A stretch of DNA of 64,000 nt from Bradyrhizobium sp. 186 (GTDB lineage Bacteria > Pseudomonadota > Alphaproteobacteria > Rhizobiales > Xanthobacteraceae). Below the pieces are notes generated by a model. The model was given only the letters and a program-made list of their open reading frames with translations. It searched no databases and had not been told where the DNA came from. Below are positions 61,021 to 64,000 of this stretch, one piece after another. The stretch is taken from assembly GCF_023101685.1 (NCBI RefSeq), contig NZ_CP082164.1, positions 1,798,001 through 1,862,000 of the forward strand. Reading direction: 5' to 3'. The translations under genes and the position numbers were made by a program. Positions within the stretch are counted from its first letter, which is position 1. Each line of letters begins with the position of its first letter.

Positions 61021-62213
61021 TCAGGCCGCTGCTCTTCGCCGTGCTGTTGATCGTGCTGCCGCTTACGGTGGCCCGCGCAATTGCCGAGCCGGCACCGGCT
61101 TCGGTATCAACATCGAGCGAGCCCTATGAGCTCGTCCGTTCGTTGCAGGCGGTGCAGGACGGAATTGCCAATGGCGACACCGCGGCGCATGGCAGCCACA
61201 TCGCGCTGATCCGGCAGATCGGCGAAAAATTTCTCGCCGCCGATCCGGGCGCGTGGAGCAATCCGCAGAACGGCCAGGCCGTGGTCATCTACCTGCTCAG
61301 CGGCGGCGCGCCGCAGATCGTCCGGAAGCTGCCGCGCGACAAACTGAACGTCGACGAGCGGCTGCTCAATGGCGCGCTCGCCTATGTCGAGGGCCGTCAG
61401 GACGAGGCGCGCGAACTGCTCAAGGACATCAAGCCGCGCACGATCCCCTCGGGCTTGGGCGGACAGGTCGCGCTGGTTCAGGGGGCGTTGTTCGCACGCT
61501 CCGAGGCATCGCTCGCGATCGAACGTCTGGACGACGCGCGGCTGTTGCTGCCGGGCACGCTGGTGGAGGAGGCGGCGCTGCGGCGCGAAATCCTGCTGGT
61601 CGGGCAGGCGGAGGACTTCGACAAGTTCGAGTTCCTGACGCTGGCCTATATCCGCCACTACCGTAACTCCATCTATGCCGGCGATTTCTGGCAGCGCTTC
61701 TCCTCGGGCCTGACGCAATCGAGCCTGGCTCTCGACGAACGTCGCTTTGCGCGGATCGGCGCCCTGCTGGAGCAGATCGATCGCGGGAGCCGCCTCAAGC
61801 TCTATCTCGTGATTGCGCGCGCCGCGATGGTCCGCGGACGGCTGGCCGTGACCCGGCTGGCAGGCGAGCGTGCGCTGGCGCTCAGCGCCGATGCCACGGC
61901 GGACCGCGAGCGTGCGCATTTATTCCGCGGCGCCTCGCGGGCGCTCGCCGACGAGTATGACGGCGGCCTTGCCGAGCTGAAGGCGCTCGACCGGTCAAAG
62001 CTGCCGGAGCGCGACGTCCCGCTTCTGAATGCAACGGTCCAGCTCGCGCTCGATGCCCGCAAGCCGATCGCAGGCGTGTCCGCTAGCGCCGTAGCCGACA
62101 AGCCTCCACCAACGCCGGCGCGTCTCGATCTCGTATCGTCGACCGAGACGCTTGCGCGCGCCCGGAAGCAGCTCGGCGAACTGGAACTCCTCACTAAGGA
62201 CCGCCGACCATGA
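61017..62213 (+). CDS. motC: Chemotaxis/motility protein MotC
   Basis: A 398-residue periplasmic protein. Signal peptide LLFAVLLIVLPLTVARAIAE, then helical repeats, including SEPYELVRSLQAVQDGIANG, GEKFLAADPGAWSNPQNGQA and LTLAYIRHYRNSIYAGDFWQ. MotC in rhizobia binds the periplasmic part of MotB and controls motor speed. It starts with TTG at 61017 overlapping the motB stop. The MotE-like protein at 50856 is its probable chaperone. Confidence 0.9.
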   Translation: MIRPLLFAVLLIVLPLTVARAIAEPAPASVSTSSEPYELVRSLQAVQDGIANGDTAAHGSHIALIRQIGEKFLAADPGAWSNPQNGQAVVIYLLSGGAPQIVRKLPRDKLNVDERLLNGALAYVEGRQDEARELLKDIKPRTIPSGLGGQVALVQGALFARSEASLAIERLDDARLLLPGTLVEEAALRREILLVGQAEDFDKFEFLTLAYIRHYRNSIYAGDFWQRFSSGLTQSSLALDERRFARIGALLEQIDRGSRLKLYLVIARAAMVRGRLAVTRLAGERALALSADATADRERAHLFRGASRALADEYDGGLAELKALDRSKLPERDVPLLNATVQLALDARKPIAGVSASAVADKPPPTPARLDLVSSTETLARARKQLGELELLTKDRRP

Positions 62214-63544
62214 CAAAGCTCAACGGAACCTCCGGACAGCTCTTCTCAGGTCTCGCCGAAAGCCTCAATGTGCGCGGGACGTCGCGCTCGGGCAAGAACG
62301 TCGGAGGGAAATCGCCGGGGGATTCGTCGTTCAACGATCTGCTCCACACCGTCTCGAACCTTGCGAAGCGGGCGCTGAACGATCAGGGCAGCGACACGAC
62401 CGTGAAGGCCGGAACGCTGCGCACGCGCTTGGCGCACTCGACCGAGAAGGGCAAGTCGAAGGACGAGACGGTGCAGGAACCCACCGAGGCGGCCGAATCC
62501 GCTGACGAGTCTTCCGACAAGTCGGCTGACGAATCGTCGGAAAAGCAGGGTCCGATCGACCAGGTCGCGAAGGTGGAAGTCCAGAGCCGAGCGAGCATTC
62601 CGACGATCGTCGGGCAGGAAATCGCCGCCGTGCCGGCCGTGAAGCCACAGATGCAACCGCCGGCGGTCGACAAGAAAGACACGTCCGCGCGAGACGAGCG
62701 ATCCTCCTCGGCGAAGCGAGAGGTTCAGGCGACGGGCACGGCGAAAGCGGCGACAGCCGATGTCGCTCCGTCCGCAGCCACTCCGTCCGGCTTGCATCCG
62801 CAGGTCGCGGCTCCGCAAGCGGCGGCCGCGCAGGCTGCGTCACAGCAAGGCGGCGATGCTTCGCCGAAAGCGCCCGGGTTCGAAGCCGTCACTGCGAATG
62901 TGGAACGCGCTGCAAAGGCGTCGGTGCGGGACGCATTGCCCGAAGCAACCAAGGTCACGGTGGTTCAGCAGGAGACGCATCTGCCGCCCGTGCCGCAGTT
63001 CAGCGCGACCCAACAGGTCGCGAACGCTGTCGTGTCGGAGCTGAAGGGCTCGTCTGCGCCGGCGGCATCCACCGCGTCCGATCTCGCTGCGCCCTCAGGC
63101 ACAGCGCCCGAGCCGCTGAAGATTCTCACGATCAATCTGGAGCCGCCGGCGCTAGGCAATGTGACCGTGCGCCTTCGTCTCGTCGGCACCGAGGTGTCCG
63201 TCCAACTTGCCGCCGAACGCAAGGACACGAGCCAGATGCTGGACCAGCAGCGCGACTCGATCCGCGAGCTCATGCAGTCGGCGGGCTATGTCGCCGACGT
63301 CGCGCCGGTGCAGCACGGCTCACTGGATGGATTCCGGGCTGGCTCGGGCCAGTCGCAGCCGCAACCTTCGGGTCAGCAACAGCAATCGCCGCAGTCGCAA
63401 GGCACGTTCGACGGCACGAGCACGTCGTCCGGTCAATCGGAAAGCGGAGACAGGCAAGCCCGCCGGGAGCGCCAGCCCAACCAGGAGACGAGCCATGATC
63501 AGGACGTGGCGCCGCATGTTCGTCGCGGCCTTGTTTATCTGTAA
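62210..63544 (+). CDS. fliK: Flagellar hook-length control protein FliK
   Basis: A 444-residue secreted ruler protein. The first 300 residues are low complexity (Ser, Ala, Lys, Pro, Gln). The C-terminal switch domain is KILTINLEPPALGNVTVRLR with LVGTEVSVQLAAERKDTSQM and LDQQRDSIRELMQSAGYVAD. The Gln/Ser tail after residue 375 is an unusual extension. The PxxLGxVxVxL pattern identifies Flg_hook. It overlaps motC by 4 bases and the next gene by 50. Confidence 0.88.
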   Translation: MTKLNGTSGQLFSGLAESLNVRGTSRSGKNVGGKSPGDSSFNDLLHTVSNLAKRALNDQGSDTTVKAGTLRTRLAHSTEKGKSKDETVQEPTEAAESADESSDKSADESSEKQGPIDQVAKVEVQSRASIPTIVGQEIAAVPAVKPQMQPPAVDKKDTSARDERSSSAKREVQATGTAKAATADVAPSAATPSGLHPQVAAPQAAAAQAASQQGGDASPKAPGFEAVTANVERAAKASVRDALPEATKVTVVQQETHLPPVPQFSATQQVANAVVSELKGSSAPAASTASDLAAPSGTAPEPLKILTINLEPPALGNVTVRLRLVGTEVSVQLAAERKDTSQMLDQQRDSIRELMQSAGYVADVAPVQHGSLDGFRAGSGQSQPQPSGQQQQSPQSQGTFDGTSTSSGQSESGDRQARRERQPNQETSHDQDVAPHVRRGLVYL

Positions 63545-64000
63545 CACGGGCGCCGCGGAGGCGGCCGCCGACGCTGCGCGCCCCTGCGAGCGCGAGATGG
63601 CACGTGCGGCCCAGCAGCACGGGATTCCGCTCGGTATTCTCTATGCCGTCGGCCTCACCGAGACCGGGCGTCGCGGTGCGCTCTACCCTTACGCGCTGGG
63701 CGCCGAAGGGCAGACCGTGTTCGCCAAGGACATGAATGATGCGATCGCGAACTTCGAGGCGATGCGGCAGAAGGGTGTCAAGCTGGTCGACCTCGGCTGC
63801 ATGCAGGTCAACCACTACTATCACGGCGACAAGTTCGCTTCGGTGCGGGCGATGTTCGATCCCGCCAAGAATGTCGACTACGCCGCGCGCTTTCTGAAAG
63901 AACTGAAGCAGCGCGAGGGAAGCTGGACCATGGCGGTGGCCCGCTACAATGCGGGCCCCAACAACCAGCCGGCGCAGAAGCGCTACGTCTGTCACATCGT
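63495..64000 (+). CDS. Lytic transglycosylase, C-terminus beyond window
   Basis: The visible 168 codons read MIRTWRRMFVAALFICNTGA as signal peptide, then an SLT-like domain: QQHGIPLGILYAVGLTETGR with the probable catalytic Glu, GCMQVNHYYHGDKFASVRAM, then AARFLKELKQREGSWTMAVA and RYNAGPNN. It would cleave peptidoglycan glycan strands to let the rod pass through the wall. The ATG at 63495 follows AGGAGACG and lies inside fliK in another frame. The position suggests a flagellum-dedicated enzyme. Confidence 0.88.
   Translation, partial: MIRTWRRMFVAALFICNTGAAEAAADAARPCEREMARAAQQHGIPLGILYAVGLTETGRRGALYPYALGAEGQTVFAKDMNDAIANFEAMRQKGVKLVDLGCMQVNHYYHGDKFASVRAMFDPAKNVDYAARFLKELKQREGSWTMAVARYNAGPNNQPAQKRYVCHI

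Noticed and set aside
1..64000. CRISPR arrays, rRNA genes and intact prophage
   Set aside because: No regularly spaced repeats, no rRNA signatures and no phage structural genes were seen.

Overview
The window looks like a chromosome segment of an alphaproteobacterium of the Rhizobiales, most likely Bradyrhizobium. This rests on the high G+C content, a RIME-like palindromic repeat, many LivFGHM-type transporter genes, and a flagellar cluster with motC, DUF1217 and MotE-like genes and three flagellins of about 300 residues. That flagellin size fits the thin lateral flagella of Bradyrhizobium rather than its thick subpolar filament. The assignment comes from gene content and recall, not from a search.

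1-13.4 kb is an accessory, partly decayed region. An FAD oxidoreductase and an MHS-type MFS transporter diverge from an IclR regulator. Next comes a scrapyard: a serine-recombinase gene cut by a RIME-like repeat, itself cut by an IS5-family (IS427-type) element with TAA target duplications, plus a LysR fragment. From 5.4 to 12.8 kb lies a glutathione- and CoA-linked catabolic cluster: HxlR regulator, hydroxychromene-carboxylate-isomerase-like protein, class III CoA-transferase, GST, two SDR paralogues (one frameshifted), acyl-CoA ligase and a truncated acyl-CoA dehydrogenase. Two GTTC-N7-GAAC palindromes in its control regions are candidate HxlR operators. A degenerate tRNA-Met(CAT) at 13.3 kb shares its last 13 bases with a site at 3.55 kb, a possible att pair.

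13.6-19.8 kb holds a broken Abi-C (abortive-infection type) gene with an internal amber codon, a frameshifted unknown gene, three copies of a palindromic repeat, a lone oligopeptide-binding protein, and a roughly 500-bp structured sequence that appears to be a dispersed element.

19.8-39.3 kb is mostly metabolic and transport: TetR/MATE; a block with a MetQ-like protein, a luciferase-like monooxygenase and two carboxymuconolactone-decarboxylase-type proteins next to a branched-chain-type ABC transporter with a fused LivH-LivM permease; a NiCoT nickel permease behind a near-consensus NikR box and overlapping a TonB receptor gene; a HerA/DUF87 ATPase; a YkgJ protein; a ketopantoate-reductase-like protein; and a MarR regulator with a cysteine-rich tail.

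39.3-64 kb is a flagellar cluster. fliI, flgF and a DUF1217 gene lie on the minus strand. On the plus strand follow motA, fliM, DUF6468, fliN, fliG, flhB, flgB, flgC, fliE, flgG, flgA, flgI, motE-like, flgH, fliL, fliP, three flagellins, fliF, a fliH-like gene, motB, motC, fliK and a lytic transglycosylase that runs off the end. fliG carries a one-base frameshift as given. Each flagellin has the same structured leader of about 85 nt that can sequester its ribosome-binding site; I believe this is the flg-Rhizobiales RNA motif. Hook, FlhA, FliQ and FliR genes are not in view.
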